The notes under the pieces: model-generated
What the model was told of the DNA's origin: nothing
What the model saw: the letters and a program-made list of their open reading frames with translations, nothing else
The model's database searches: none
Shown here: one piece after another, positions 36,619-46,121 of the stretch
How positions within the stretch are numbered: the first letter of the stretch is position 1
Layout of the letters: each line of letters starts with the position of its first letter
Source of the DNA: Bacillus gaemokensis
Lineage (GTDB): Bacteria; Bacillota; Bacilli; Bacillales; Bacillaceae_G
DNA length: 64,000 nt
Direction: 5' to 3'
Assembly (NCBI RefSeq): GCF_001590835.1
Contig: NZ_LTAQ01000001.1
Span: forward strand, 421,989 to 485,988
Made by a program: the position numbers and the translations under genes

Positions 36619-37518
36619 TTATTTGGAAGCAGTCGCAACTGCTAGAGCTAATGAATATACTTTTGTTTCTGCTGAATCTGCACGAGATGTTAAAACAATC
36701 GGTGCCTTCGCGCCGGCAATCATTGCACCTACATTTGCATTTGCAAAATAGACAAGCGATTTATATAACACGTTTCCAGCTTCAATTGTTGGGACGAGTA
36801 AAATATCTGCCTTACCTGCTACATCACTTATTATGCCTTTATGTTCTGCCGCAATTTGTGATACAGCATTATCTAAAGCAAGTGGTCCATCAACGATACA
36901 ATCTTTAATTTGTCCGCGGCGATTCATTTGTGTTAACATCGCTGCATCAATTGTCGCCTGCATCGCCGGATTAATAACTTCCACCGCCGCAATCGGAGCC
37001 ACTTTCGGCAATTCGATTCCTATTGCCCGGGCAACGGAGGCAGTATTTTGTATAATAGCAGCTTTTTGCTGTACATCAGGAGCAATATTCATTGCTGCAT
37101 CTGTGACAAAAATCAAGCGATCATAATTTGGAACTTCAAACGCTGCAACATGTGATAACACGCTACCTTTACGAAGTCCCCATTCTTTATTTAATACTGC
37201 TTTTAAAATATTTGCTGTTGGGATGTTCCCTTTCATAAGTACATCTGCTTCACCATTTCTCACAGCTTTAACAGAAAGTTCTGCGGCCTCAGTACTTGAT
37301 GCTGCCGCAATTACTTGGATATGTTCTGAATCCTGTAAATCATGTTCTTTTAGCATCCCCATAATTTTTTCTTGATTTCCATATAGACGAAATTGAGCTA
37401 ATTGTAGTTGTAGAGCCTTAGCTACCGCTTCAATTACTTCATGATCTTCAGCTACTGCTACAGCCACAGTTTTTTGGGGCTGCCCTGCCGCTTGATCAAT
37501 TAGGTGTTTTAAATTCAT
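36619..37518 (-). CDS. ptb: Phosphate butyryltransferase
   Basis: Converts branched-chain or butyryl-CoA and phosphate to acyl phosphate, the substrate of buk. 299 residues of the PTA_PTB family: VAVAEDHEVIEAV near the start, LMKGNIPTANILKAVLN, VTDAAMNIAPD, DGPLALDNAVS and LLVPTIEAGNVLYKSL. First gene of the bkd operon, behind a -24/-12 sigma-54 promoter; the ribosome site is weak (AAAGGGTTGATT). Confidence 0.94.
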   Translation of the reverse strand: MNLKHLIDQAAGQPQKTVAVAVAEDHEVIEAVAKALQLQLAQFRLYGNQEKIMGMLKEHDLQDSEHIQVIAAASSTEAAELSVKAVRNGEADVLMKGNIPTANILKAVLNKEWGLRKGSVLSHVAAFEVPNYDRLIFVTDAAMNIAPDVQQKAAIIQNTASVARAIGIELPKVAPIAAVEVINPAMQATIDAAMLTQMNRRGQIKDCIVDGPLALDNAVSQIAAEHKGIISDVAGKADILLVPTIEAGNVLYKSLVYFANANVGAMIAGAKAPIVLTSRADSAETKVYSLALAVATASK

Positions 37519-37561
37519 ATTTTGTAATCAACCCTTTCCGTCGTCCCTCGTCTATTCTAAT

Positions 37562-37579
37562 AAGCAAATACTGTGCCAA
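37562..37579 (-). promoter_or_regulatory. Sigma-54 (-24/-12) promoter of the bkd operon
   Basis: On the minus strand TTGGCACAGTATTTGCTT matches the TGGCAC-N5-TTGC consensus exactly. It lies 44 bp upstream of the ptb ATG and about 115 bp downstream of a palindromic activator site, as expected for SigL/BkdR control. Confidence 0.92.
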
Positions 37580-37688
37580 CTTTTCAAAGTGGTCATACCA
37601 ATTATGAAAACGCATACAAAACACAGTAAAATCAATACTTTCAGAAAAACACATAATATTCTGTCTTAAATTGTCGTTTTTTGTATAC

Positions 37689-37725
37689 CATGCAATAAAT
37701 TGCACAGTGCGCAATTTATTGCATG
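37689..37725. promoter_or_regulatory. Palindromic upstream activating site, probable BkdR target
   Basis: Arms CATGCAATAAATTGC (37689-37703) and GCAATTTATTGCATG (37711-37725) are exact 15-bp inverted repeats with a 7-bp centre. It lies upstream of the sigma-54 promoter and its right arm overlaps the last codons of bkdR, whose stop is at 37716. It could also act as a hairpin at the end of the bkdR transcript. Confidence 0.7.
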
Positions 37726-39788
37726 CTATTTTTTGCATGGTCATACTTTTCTAACTTGTAATATAAATTTCGAACCGAAATTCCTAACATTTTCGCTGTC
37801 TTTGTTTTATTCCCTTCAAACTTCTCTAAATATTCATGAATGATATTCCCTTCAAACTCCATGACCAAATGATCAAGAGACTTTTCTTCTAATTCCGGTA
37901 ACAGATTACTACCTTTTAGCTCTACCTGACCTTCCTTGTGCAAAGAAGGTAAGTGGTGTACATCAATATATACCTCATTGTAATTCATAAAAATAATAGC
38001 TCGTCCTAAAATATTTTCAAGCTCCCTGACATTCCCCGGCCAATCATACGATTGCAAATACTCAATAGCAGATTCCGTTAATCCTTCTACATTACGACCG
38101 TAATCTTGGTTAATTTTTTGAATCAATCGTTCCGATATAGTAGGAATATCCTCCTTCCGCTGACGCAGAGACGGAATTTGAATTGGAATTTTATTCAAAC
38201 GATAATATAAGTCCTCCCGAAATTCACCTTTCAAAATTGCTTTTTCTAAATTCACATGCGTTGCTGCAATAACCCGGACATTAATAGGAATCGGTTTTGT
38301 TCCTCCAACTTTCACAATTTCTTTCTCTTGCAGTACACGCAGCAGCTTAGCTTGTGTGTTCGCTGAAAGTTCTCCAATCTCATCTAAAAAAATACTCCCA
38401 TTGTTTGCTTCTTCAAAGAAACCACGTTTCCCACCTCGCTTCGCCCCAGAAAACGCGCCTTCTTCATAACCGAACAATTCACTTTCCAATAAATTTTCAG
38501 AGATTGCAGCACAGTTCACACGCACAAACTTATTATACTTTCGGTTACTCCCATTATGAATAGCATGCGCAAATAGTTCTTTCCCAGTTCCTGACTCTCC
38601 TCGCAGTAATACAGTTGCTGGTGTATTCGCTCCTAGTTTCGCCTGTTCAATTGCCGCCATCGTCTCATCAGATGTCCCGACAATATCATCAAAAGAATAT
38701 TTTGCTTCAAGCGTTCGAATAATTTGTCTAGCCCGGTTTAGTTCATGTGTTAACTTTTGAATTTCGGATACATCACGAATTACACCTACACTACCTTTCA
38801 ATATACCATCCACAATAACCGGTGCTACATTTACAATGACATCTCGTTTTTTCTGTCCAATCTTCATATGTATTCCTCGTACTGCCCTACGTGTCCGAAG
38901 TACTTTCATATGCATACTTTCGCCCTCTACAATATCAGTTGTTGCCGGTTTCCCGATAATATCATCCTCTGTAAGACCTGTTAGCTTCGTGTAAGCAGGA
39001 TTTATAACAAGCCCTCTTCCTTTCTCATCTACAACAGAAATCGCTTCCTCAGACGAATGGATAATAGCTTCTAGTAAAGTCTGTATTTCCTTTAAATCTG
39101 TAACCTCCTCAGCTAAGTCCACAACTTCTGTTATATCTTTAAAAATCGCAAAAGCTCCTTGAACCTCGCCATCTTCTTTCAGAATCGGAATACGTGTTGT
39201 AATAATCTTTTTTCCATTTTCTAATGTAAGTTCATGATTTACCTCTATTTGCTTCGTTCGCACAATCCGAAGTAACTTACTGGTTGGAATTACTTCTAAA
39301 ATATATTTCCCTATCGCTTCTCCTGTTTTATAACCAGTCATTCGCTCTGCACTTTTATTAAACAACCTTATATTTCCCTTTTCATCAACAACGATCATTC
39401 CGTCATGTGTAGAATTTAAAATTAAATTCCCTTGCTGCGTTTGTTCTTTCAGCTTCTCAATTAAATCTTCCTTCTCATGCGCTAGCTTTGTAACAATTTT
39501 CGCAATATCTCCCGGTATAAGAAGTGTACGTTCTTGTTTGTTTGCTAAAAGAATTTTATGTAAATGAGAATCACCACTCATATCAAAAATTACATCACTG
39601 TCCATTTTAAGAAGTGTATTCAAATCGTCTCCGATTTGGATTTCCTGTTCTTTCGCAAGCTTCAGTCCCTTCGCATTTGGATTTATATCAATAATTCCTA
39701 CCACTTTAAATATATTTGAATGTTGCAACAAACTAAGGATCGTACTACCACCCTCGCCCGCTCCAATAACTAATACCTTTTGTTTCAT
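37716..39788 (-). CDS. bkdR: Sigma-54-dependent transcriptional activator BkdR
   Basis: Enhancer-binding protein that activates ptb-bkd. Domain order over 690 residues: N-terminal Rossmann-like segment ([17 protein letters not shown], 1-110), two PAS domains (about 120-225 and 235-345), AAA+ domain (about 365-595) with Walker [17 protein letters not shown], sigma-54 contact loop GAFSGA (usual form GAFTGA) and Walker [11 protein letters not shown], and a Fis-type HTH at 640-685 ([20 protein letters not shown]). The length agrees with the B. subtilis protein. GAGGAAGTG precedes the ATG. Confidence 0.94.
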   Translation of the reverse strand: MKQKVLVIGAGEGGSTILSLLQHSNIFKVVGIIDINPNAKGLKLAKEQEIQIGDDLNTLLKMDSDVIFDMSGDSHLHKILLANKQERTLLIPGDIAKIVTKLAHEKEDLIEKLKEQTQQGNLILNSTHDGMIVVDEKGNIRLFNKSAERMTGYKTGEAIGKYILEVIPTSKLLRIVRTKQIEVNHELTLENGKKIITTRIPILKEDGEVQGAFAIFKDITEVVDLAEEVTDLKEIQTLLEAIIHSSEEAISVVDEKGRGLVINPAYTKLTGLTEDDIIGKPATTDIVEGESMHMKVLRTRRAVRGIHMKIGQKKRDVIVNVAPVIVDGILKGSVGVIRDVSEIQKLTHELNRARQIIRTLEAKYSFDDIVGTSDETMAAIEQAKLGANTPATVLLRGESGTGKELFAHAIHNGSNRKYNKFVRVNCAAISENLLESELFGYEEGAFSGAKRGGKRGFFEEANNGSIFLDEIGELSANTQAKLLRVLQEKEIVKVGGTKPIPINVRVIAATHVNLEKAILKGEFREDLYYRLNKIPIQIPSLRQRKEDIPTISERLIQKINQDYGRNVEGLTESAIEYLQSYDWPGNVRELENILGRAIIFMNYNEVYIDVHHLPSLHKEGQVELKGSNLLPELEEKSLDHLVMEFEGNIIHEYLEKFEGNKTKTAKMLGISVRNLYYKLEKYDHAKNSMQ

Positions 39789-39926
39789 ACATTACACTTC
39801 CTCTCGAAGTATCTCTGCAAAATTTTTCACACCTTTATCTTACTCGCTCAGCATCTACTTGACAAATACCCTTTCTATATAACATCATTTACTATATACG
39901 AAATTATCTGAAAAGGAGCGTTACCT

Positions 39927-40160
39927 ATGCAGCGTTACCTTGCCCTTCTACTAGCACTCGTTCCTATTTCATTAGCTGTGCTAGGTATCAAATTAATGAG
40001 AGATACTGTATTCGGCATTCTTTTCTCTCCAATCCCTGTATTATGGCTCCAATTTTTAATTGGTGCACTTTTCTTCGCAATTGGTTTTTATATCTTCGGC
40101 AGCTTCGTTTTGCATCGCGATCGTAAACGAAACAAGGTACAAGCTCGTTTCCGAAGATAG
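39927..40160 (+). CDS. yqzF: DUF2627 membrane protein YqzF
   Basis: 77-residue membrane protein with two helices (about 5-25 and 37-60) and a basic tail (HRDRKRNKVQARFRR). AAAGGAGCG precedes the ATG. B. subtilis has yqzF between bkdR and yqiK, as here. Function unknown. Confidence 0.82.
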   Translation: MQRYLALLLALVPISLAVLGIKLMRDTVFGILFSPIPVLWLQFLIGALFFAIGFYIFGSFVLHRDRKRNKVQARFRR

Positions 40161-40168
40161 ATGAACAC

Positions 40169-40206
40169 AAAAATGAGACCTCTCTCATGAAAGGTCTCAT
40201 TTTTTT
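40169..40206. terminator. Bidirectional terminator between yqzF and yqiK
   Basis: AAAAATGAGACC and GGTCTCATTTTT form a 12-bp stem around a 12-nt loop, overlapping the yqiK stop. Confidence 0.85.
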
Positions 40207-40925
40207 ATTTGCAACAACGCTCTAGCTGTTTCTGGATAATCACTAATAATGGCCGATATGTTCATATCAAAATACTTGCGTATAACCGTTTCATCATTAA
40301 TTGTATACGGCCTAACTTCTATTCCATTCTCCATCGTTAATTCCGCAATTGCATCTTGAAGATAACGATAGTTCGGATGAATCGCAGTAGCTCCCATTTT
40401 ATGTGCATACGCCCATGGACTATGTAAGCCTTCTCGGTATAAAATAGCCGTTTGAATATCCGGAGCCATCATATGACACCTTTTCATACTGTAATGATTA
40501 AAAGAAGAAAAAATAACCCGTTCTTCTAAACTAAACTTTCGGACAAGAGTAATTACTTCTTCTTCTAAACCTCGATATGGGATTTTATTATTTTTCAATT
40601 CAATATTTAGCAATAAACGATTCGTTTGTAGCCACTCTAACACTTCTTCCAACAAAGGAATTTGGCAAAAACCTACTTTTTCGGAAAACTTGTGACTTGC
40701 ATCTAACTTTCGTAAATCTTCATATAAGTAATTCCGAACTGCCCCTTTTCCATTTGTTGTCCGGTCGACTGTTTCATCATGAATGACAACAACTTTTCCA
40801 TCTTTCGTAAGTTGAACGTCTAATTCAATCCCGTCTGCTTGAAACGATTCCGCAGCTTTAAACGAGATCATTGTATTTTCTGGATATGTTCCTGCCGCGC
40901 CTCGGTGCGCAAATATAAGAGTCAT
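40197..40925 (-). CDS. yqiK: Glycerophosphodiester phosphodiesterase (YqiK)
   Basis: Splits glycerophosphodiesters to glycerol-3-phosphate and an alcohol. 242-residue GDPD domain with HRGAAGTYPENTMISF (catalytic His and Glu), GIELDVQLTKDGKVVVIHDE and NIELKNN. No signal peptide, so cytoplasmic. GGGGGAGAGAGG precedes the ATG. Confidence 0.9.
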   Translation of the reverse strand: MTLIFAHRGAAGTYPENTMISFKAAESFQADGIELDVQLTKDGKVVVIHDETVDRTTNGKGAVRNYLYEDLRKLDASHKFSEKVGFCQIPLLEEVLEWLQTNRLLLNIELKNNKIPYRGLEEEVITLVRKFSLEERVIFSSFNHYSMKRCHMMAPDIQTAILYREGLHSPWAYAHKMGATAIHPNYRYLQDAIAELTMENGIEVRPYTINDETVIRKYFDMNISAIISDYPETARALLQIKK

Positions 40926-40975
40926 CCTCTCTCCCCCAATCTTATGCTATACTATACGAAAAAGGAGGTACTTCT

Positions 40976-41122
40976 ATGAAACCATTACAAATCTCTCCGG
41001 ACACTGCAATCCGCCTATCAAAAGCTCTAGGTGTTCCACTTGAGCAAATTATGCATATGCCGCAGCACATTCTAGTTCAAAAATTAGTTGAGTTAGAAAA
41101 ACAACATAAAGATGAAGAATAA
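40976..41122 (+). CDS. yycC: YycC-like small protein, 48 aa
   Basis: 48-residue soluble protein starting MKPLQISPDTAIRLSKALGV and ending in a charged helix (EKQHKDEE). AAAGGAGGTACTTCT precedes the ATG and a terminator follows. The ISPDTA...LSKALGVPLEQIMHMPQH pattern is that of YycC-family proteins. Function is unknown. It diverges from yqiK. Confidence 0.75.
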   Translation: MKPLQISPDTAIRLSKALGVPLEQIMHMPQHILVQKLVELEKQHKDEE

Positions 41123-41125
41123 TAT

Positions 41126-41149
41126 AGTCCTGTTTTGCAGGGCTTTTTA
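41126..41149 (+). terminator. Terminator of yycC
   Basis: AGTCCTG and CAGGGCT pair (one G-T) around 5 nt, followed by TTTTTATT. Confidence 0.7.
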
Positions 41150-41200
41150 TTATCACTTCTCCCCTTCCTTATCCCTATTATATCATGGAGAAATTCTCTA

Positions 41201-41333
41201 GTGAAAACACTTTCCAGCTAATGATCACCAATCGGACTTTTAACGGTTAGTTTATCTCCCACCTAATCCCTCCCCTTTTATTTCCACTGGATTTCGAGAC
41301 GAGGGTATTACAGTACGCAAATATCAGGATAAA
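41201..41333 (+). repeat. Degenerate bcr repeat
   Basis: Aligns with the copies at 17003 and 41329 but is missing the internal hairpin region. CACCAATCGGACTTTTAACG, GTTTATCTCCCACCTAA and the end GTATTACAGTACGCAAATAT are recognisable. It ends in the ATAAA that also begins the intact copy, so the intact copy was probably inserted into its end. Confidence 0.7.
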
Positions 41334-41485
41334 GTGAAACTTTAACCAGTGGGAGGTTCTTCATCCCCCACTGGTTATTAGTTGAACCAATTGGGCTTTT
41401 ATGGGCAGTTTATCTCCCACCTAACTTCTTTGCTTCCGCCGAATTTTGAAGTAGGAGTATTACTGCCCGCAAATAGCGGGATAAA
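41329..41485 (+). repeat. bcr1-type repeat with ATAAA target duplication
   Basis: 157 bp with ATAAA direct repeats at 41329-41333 and 41481-41485. It has GTGAAACTTTAACCAGTGGG at the left end, an inner hairpin (AACCAGTGGGAGG with CCCCCACTGGTT), and TACTGCCCGCAAATAGCGGG at the right end. The rest of the 41123-41741 gap (41486-41741) holds the leader of the rap gene and no other feature I can support. Confidence 0.85.
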
Positions 41486-41741
41486 AAAACTAACGAATCC
41501 TAACATTCATTGGTCTTTTCACAAAAATCTTATCGATTTTAAAATTGATACTGGATGCAAATAAGACAAGGAATAACACCTTACCAATTTACAAGCAACG
41601 TTTATTCAACAACACTCTAAATCCCTAATACTAGAAAACGAATGATTAAACAAATGTTGAGAAATACAAAAAATTCATTTCCATTAAATTCTATTCTTGC
41701 TATCATAAATTATAAGAATATTCAAAACAGGAGGGGATTTC

Positions 41742-42857
41742 GTGAACGTTTCATTAAAAAGAAACGAACAGGTTACAAAAATAGTAAACGACTGGTATCA
41801 CGCAATGTTACAACAACAAGTTTTAAAGGCAACTAATTTAAAACGAGAAATTGACGAACAAATTAACATTTTGAAAAAAGAAGAAAATATAGAACAACAA
41901 GACCAAAATTTATTACTATATTACTCCTTACTAGATTTTAGATATAAAGTGTTGACTGACGGTTTAAGCATTACAAAAGATAGTTTTGACATAGTTGAAT
42001 CATACGACATACCGTCTGACAACCTTCTAAATTATTATTACCACTTTTTCAAAGCAATACATGCTACTTTAACAACACACTATAATGAAGCTAATGAATA
42101 TTATGAGAAGGCTGAAAAATTATTAAAACACGTACCAGACGATATAGAACGTGCTGAATTTTACTACCGTTTTTCTGCATTTTTCTACTATACAACGCAA
42201 CCAATGAATACTATAAAATATGTAAGTAAAGTGAAAGAAATTTTCTTAAAGCATACAGGATATGAAATAAGTGTTGCTTTATCTGAAAACCTTTTAGGAT
42301 TAACCGCTATTCAAATAGGGGAATATGCCCAAGCTGAAGAACATTTAAATTCTGCGATAAATAGTTTGCAAAAACAAAATGATGAAACTCTTCTTTTAAG
42401 AGTTCGCCACAATCTAGGGTGGCTGTATTCAAGTCAAAATCTTTCCTCACTTGCTATCCGACATTTGTCAGAAGTTACAACAAAAATGCCGACACATTTT
42501 AAAGCCCTCTTCTTACAAGCTAGGGAACATCATAAACTAGGCGAAACAAATATTGCTGAAGAATTAGTTACAAAAGGTTTAAAAATTTGCAATGAAATAG
42601 AAAATGTGAAATATATACACCACTTTACAATTCTAAAAGCATTAAACAATAATGTTCCAGTGGAAGAATTAGAAAAGATTATTTGTGAAGGAATTACCTA
42701 TTTCGACACAGAATCACTATATAACTACACTCAAGAATATGCAGAAAAATTGGCAGTTAAATTTTATGAGGAAAATAATTATATGAAGGCAAGTAAGTAT
42801 TTTTATATAGGCTTACAAGCTAAAGAAAAAACATTTGAGAAAGGGGCATTAAAATGA
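41742..42857 (+). CDS. Rap-family TPR response-regulator phosphatase/inhibitor
   Basis: 371-residue, all-helical Rap protein. The N-terminal bundle (about 1-75, VTKIVNDWYHAMLQQQVLKA) binds targets such as Spo0F in known members. Repeated TPR pairs follow (NYYYHFFKAIHATLTTHYNE, LSENLLGLTAIQIGEYAQAE, RVRHNLGWLYSSQNLSSLAI) and would hold a Phr peptide. The start is GTG 41742, with GGAGGGG 5 nt before it. The stop overlaps the downstream phr gene as ATGA, the standard rap-phr arrangement. Its target is not known; the gene is only 0.8 kb from spo0A. Confidence 0.88.
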   Translation: MNVSLKRNEQVTKIVNDWYHAMLQQQVLKATNLKREIDEQINILKKEENIEQQDQNLLLYYSLLDFRYKVLTDGLSITKDSFDIVESYDIPSDNLLNYYYHFFKAIHATLTTHYNEANEYYEKAEKLLKHVPDDIERAEFYYRFSAFFYYTTQPMNTIKYVSKVKEIFLKHTGYEISVALSENLLGLTAIQIGEYAQAEEHLNSAINSLQKQNDETLLLRVRHNLGWLYSSQNLSSLAIRHLSEVTTKMPTHFKALFLQAREHHKLGETNIAEELVTKGLKICNEIENVKYIHHFTILKALNNNVPVEELEKIICEGITYFDTESLYNYTQEYAEKLAVKFYEENNYMKASKYFYIGLQAKEKTFEKGALK

Positions 42858-43072
42858 TTAAAAAGATTACTGCTGCTGTAACAGGATTAGCGTTAGTTGG
42901 TATTGTATCAATTGGTTTAAATAGTTCATTTTCACAACAAGCGAATCATGGGGATGTACCAGCACCACAAAGACCTGACTTAGCGTTAAATATAGGTGAC
43001 GGAGGTTCTCCTGCATACTCCCACGCTGATACGTGGATTGCTGATGGAAACGGTGGTGGTGCACCTGCATGA
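42854..43072 (+). CDS. Phr-type pheromone precursor, frame-shifted relative to a second repeat
   Basis: 72-residue exported peptide precursor coupled to the Rap gene (ATGA overlap). Sec-type signal: MIKKITAAVTGLALVGIVSI, then a polar tail containing SHADTWIADGNGGGAPA, where the mature pheromone probably lies. The frame stops at 43070-43072, but a +1 shift opens DHGEPWGLADGDTG and on to GTHADL with a stop at 43167-43169. That second part repeats the H-x-x-x-W...ADG pattern. A 1-nt frameshift in a longer precursor is likely. Confidence 0.78.
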   Translation: MIKKITAAVTGLALVGIVSIGLNSSFSQQANHGDVPAPQRPDLALNIGDGGSPAYSHADTWIADGNGGGAPA

Positions 43073-43187
43073 CCACGGGGAACCTTGGGGCTTAGCTGAT
43101 GGAGACACTGGTGTAAGTATTGGCGACTACGGCGGTATTGTAGCACAAGGCACTCACGCGGATTTGTAATCAAATTATCAAATAAAG

Positions 43188-43217
43188 AAAAAGCCGCGAA
43201 TTAAATCGCGGCTTTTT
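43188..43217. terminator. Terminator after phr
   Basis: AAAAAGCCGCGA and TCGCGGCTTTTT form a 12-bp stem around a 6-nt loop. It serves the rap-phr unit and the convergent integrase fragment. Confidence 0.9.
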
Positions 43218-43496
43218 CTAATCTGTCCGATTATGCGGACAATTAATATCATTGGATATTGATGTAGAAGCCACAATGTACTTCCCACGTTCCCGCAAAT
43301 ACTTAATATACCGTCTAATATGTACAGACTTTACCTTCCCTGCTTCCTCCATATGATACGTCTCCCTCATATACAATAAAAATAAATTTAACGTCTGGTC
43401 ATAGCTTTTCAATGTTTTAATCGATAAGTTTTTACTTAAACAATACAACATAAAATTATCTAGCTGTAATTCAAATTCAGTCAAAACAAAAAACAC
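43218..43496 (-). pseudogene. N-terminal fragment of a tyrosine recombinase (phage-type integrase)
   Basis: A 92-codon frame with the SAM-like core-binding domain of tyrosine recombinases (LDNFMLYCLSKNLSIKTLKS, then LFLLYMRETYH and IRRYIKYLRERGKY). It ends at CPHNRTD and a stop beside the phr terminator. The catalytic domain with the R-H-R-Y residues is absent within the window, so it is inactive. The start codon is GTG or TTG at the 43490s. It marks the right end of an accessory insertion containing rap-phr. Confidence 0.7.
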
Positions 43497-43637
43497 TGCC
43501 TTTCATTCGTTTGATTTACAAACCAATAAAAGACGGTGTTTATTAAAATACATTAACGTTATTTGTTGGTACGAAAAGAAGTTTGTTGATAACTTTACAT
43601 TACTCCTACACATTAAAAAACCTTAATACAACAACGT

Positions 43638-44432
43638 TTACGAAGCCTTATGTTCAAGCCTTAACTTATCCGCAACCATTGCGATGAATTCACTGTTCGT
43701 AGGTTTTGCTTTTGACATTGATACCGTATAACCAAATAAGGACGAGATTGAATCAATATTCCCACGGCTCCATGCTACTTCAATCGCATGACGGATTGCA
43801 CGTTCTACACGGCTAGCTGTTGTATTGTATTTTTTCGCGATATCTGGATACAAGACTTTCGTAATAGAACCAAGTAGTTCAATATCGTTATATACCATAG
43901 AAATCGCTTCTCGCAAATACATGTATCCTTTAATATGAGCTGGTACACCAATTTCGTGAATAATGCTTGTAATACTCGCATCTAGATTCTTCGGTTTTCC
44001 ATCTACTGTTGTTGCAGATCGGAAAGATGGTAGTGGCCGTTTAATTGTCATACTCGTTTTACCGCTTACTTGACGTATATGACTTGTTAAATTCTCCATA
44101 TCAAATGGCTTTAAGATGAAATAAGAAGCACCTAAATCAACTGCTTTTTTCGTTACATCTTCTTGACCAAACGCCGTTAACATAATAACATTCGGCTGTT
44201 TCAATCGCTCGATATGTCGCATTTTCTCCAGTACTGCTAGACCATCTAAATGTGGCATAATAATATCTAAAACAAGTACATCCGGTTGTTTTTCCTTCAG
44301 TAAATTTAAACACTCTTGACCATTATACGCAATTCCGACTACTTCCATATCATCTTGAGCAGCAACATAACTTTCTAGCATCGATACTAGTTCCTTATTA
44401 TCATCTACAAGACACACTTTAATTTTCTCCAC
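43638..44432 (-). CDS. spo0A: Sporulation master regulator Spo0A
   Basis: Phosphorelay end-point that switches on sporulation. Receiver domain 1-~125 with acidic pocket DDNKELV, phospho-Asp in [14 protein letters not shown], conserved Thr in MLTAFGQ and Lys in ILKPFDM. The Spo0A DNA-binding domain fills about 150-264 ([39 protein letters not shown]). I use GTG 44432 (264 aa), with GGGAGGAAAAGTT before it, giving the conserved [13 protein letters not shown] 0A box lies upstream. spoIVB precedes it as in other Bacillus. Confidence 0.97.
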   Translation of the reverse strand: MEKIKVCLVDDNKELVSMLESYVAAQDDMEVVGIAYNGQECLNLLKEKQPDVLVLDIIMPHLDGLAVLEKMRHIERLKQPNVIMLTAFGQEDVTKKAVDLGASYFILKPFDMENLTSHIRQVSGKTSMTIKRPLPSFRSATTVDGKPKNLDASITSIIHEIGVPAHIKGYMYLREAISMVYNDIELLGSITKVLYPDIAKKYNTTASRVERAIRHAIEVAWSRGNIDSISSLFGYTVSMSKAKPTNSEFIAMVADKLRLEHKAS

Positions 44433-44496
44433 AACTTTTCCTCCCTTACCGAATCGATTCTCCCGACATGTGTAAGCTTCTAGGCTACATGAATTG

Positions 44497-44505
44497 TTCG
44501 ACAAT
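44497..44505 (-). promoter_or_regulatory. 0A box upstream of spo0A
   Basis: On the minus strand ATTGTCGAA differs at one base from the TTTGTCGAA consensus, 65 bp upstream of the GTG start, consistent with autoregulation. An AAAGGGAAAT stretch upstream may be the -35 of a sigma-H promoter (weak). Confidence 0.6.
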
Positions 44506-44646
44506 TGTGTGAAATTTCCCTTTTAAAGTTTCTTAATTTTCGATAAAATCACAAAAAAATATCTTTATCGTTCATTTATTTTCTTTCTTTACACATTCCA
44601 TCATAGGATTACAACGAAACGTCCACCCTTTGCTTTTATTTTACAA

Positions 44647-44672
44647 CAAAAAACAGCTCTTGCGGAGCTTTT
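44647..44672 (-). terminator. Second hairpin downstream of spoIVB
   Basis: AAAAGCTC and GAGCTGTTTTTT form a short stem with a T-run on the minus strand. Confidence 0.6.
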
Positions 44673-44698
44673 ACAAAATTTCAACGAATTTCTCAAGA

Positions 44699-44730
44699 AA
44701 AAAGCAAGCTGAAATATGTCAGCTTGCTTC
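44699..44730 (-). terminator. Terminator of spoIVB
   Basis: AAGCAAGCTGA and TCAGCTTGCTT form an 11-bp stem overlapping the spoIVB stop, followed by a T-run. Confidence 0.8.
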
Positions 44731-46017
44731 TTTCTCTTGTTCATAAATGTTAATTCCTGCTTCATGTAACATCCATTCAATATGAACACCGTACCCTGAA
44801 GTTGGATCATTTACAAACACATGTGTAACCGCTCCGATTACTTTTCCATTTTGAACGATTGGACTACCACTCATTCCTTGCACAATACCGCCTGTTTTTG
44901 CTAATAAACGTTTGTCTGTCACTTTTACAACCATCCCTTTTGTAGCTGGGAATTTTTGTGGTACTGTACTTACAATTTCAATATCGAATGCTTCTACCTT
45001 ATCTTGATCGATAACTGTTAATATTTTTGCTGGTCCTTCTTTTACTTGATAAGATAATGCAATTGGCAGAGCTTGATCCATTATTCCATTTTTCATACCT
45101 GTATTTAATTTACCAAAAATACCGAACGGACTATTCGTTGTAATATTTCCAATCACTTCACGGTCCGGTGAAAATCTTGCTAATTTTTCTCCTGGATTTC
45201 CATGACTACCGCGTTCGATAGATGTAACTGTTGAACGAACAATCTGTCCATCTTCTACTTGAATTGGTTTCTTTGTATCATTATCAGAAATCACATGACC
45301 AAGCGCTCCATATTTCATAGAATCTGGATGAACAAAAGTCATTGTACCAATGCCAGCAGCTGAATCACGAATATATAGACCAATTCGATAAGAAGACTCA
45401 CCATTATCTTTTTGTGGCTTTAATTTTGTCCGAATGTACTTACCATCTCTTAATAAAACAAGGTTAAGTGGCTCACCTGTTTTTCCACTATCATGAATAA
45501 ACGGCGCTACATCACTCATCCGCTCAATCGTTTTCCCATTAATTTCGGTAATCATATCCCCAACCTGTACGCCAGCCATTTCTCCAGGAGATACTTTTCC
45601 TCTTTCTGTTTGAATTAAATGATGCCCTACAACAAGTACACCTTTTGTATTCAACTTCACTCCAATAGATTGACCACCTGGGACTACTTTAAAGTCTTTT
45701 AACACTTTAACATTTACTTTTTTCACTGGAAAACCAGCAAGTTGAAAAACCATATCCGCTTCACCATTTTGGTGAGAATTTACCATAAGTCCTTGCGCTT
45801 CTTTATTTGAACTTACTGTAAAAACATTATGATTTGTAGATGAAGCCTGAAAAACTGGCAATGATGATATTTCTGATTGTTGTCCTTCAAAAATAACGAG
45901 TTGCTTCGGGGATGAAATAAACGTCCGAAGTGGTTTAAAACATCCAATAAAAATTAACGAAACAAGGAGACAAAGACCTATTATTTTTCGAAATTGCTCT
46001 ATTTTCAATTCGTTCAC
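44719..46017 (-). CDS. spoIVB: SpoIVB serine peptidase
   Basis: Forespore-secreted protease that triggers SpoIVFB-dependent sigma-K activation. N-terminal membrane anchor (about 13-28), PDZ domain (about 110-200, [20 protein letters not shown]) and S55 peptidase domain with the catalytic Ser in [16 protein letters not shown]. 432 residues. The GTG at 46017 nearly touches AGGAG; a TTG three codons on has better spacing (10 nt), so the true start may be residue 4. Confidence 0.95.
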   Translation of the reverse strand: MNELKIEQFRKIIGLCLLVSLIFIGCFKPLRTFISSPKQLVIFEGQQSEISSLPVFQASSTNHNVFTVSSNKEAQGLMVNSHQNGEADMVFQLAGFPVKKVNVKVLKDFKVVPGGQSIGVKLNTKGVLVVGHHLIQTERGKVSPGEMAGVQVGDMITEINGKTIERMSDVAPFIHDSGKTGEPLNLVLLRDGKYIRTKLKPQKDNGESSYRIGLYIRDSAAGIGTMTFVHPDSMKYGALGHVISDNDTKKPIQVEDGQIVRSTVTSIERGSHGNPGEKLARFSPDREVIGNITTNSPFGIFGKLNTGMKNGIMDQALPIALSYQVKEGPAKILTVIDQDKVEAFDIEIVSTVPQKFPATKGMVVKVTDKRLLAKTGGIVQGMSGSPIVQNGKVIGAVTHVFVNDPTSGYGVHIEWMLHEAGINIYEQEKEAS

Positions 46018-46121
46018 TCTCCTCGCTCCTACCCTACATTCAGCCTATTGGCTTCACCTTTTAATTTCTCCTTTCAACGCTTTGTTTATAACCGGAAGAA
46101 TTAAGAAATCATCATTTGAGC

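Noticed and set aside
37496-37744. Leftward 82-codon frame between bkdR and ptb
   Set aside because: It overlaps both genes, covers the sigma-54 promoter and activator palindrome, and has no ribosome site.
41382-41564. Rightward 60-codon frame
   Set aside because: It lies mostly within the bcr repeat and shows no start signal.
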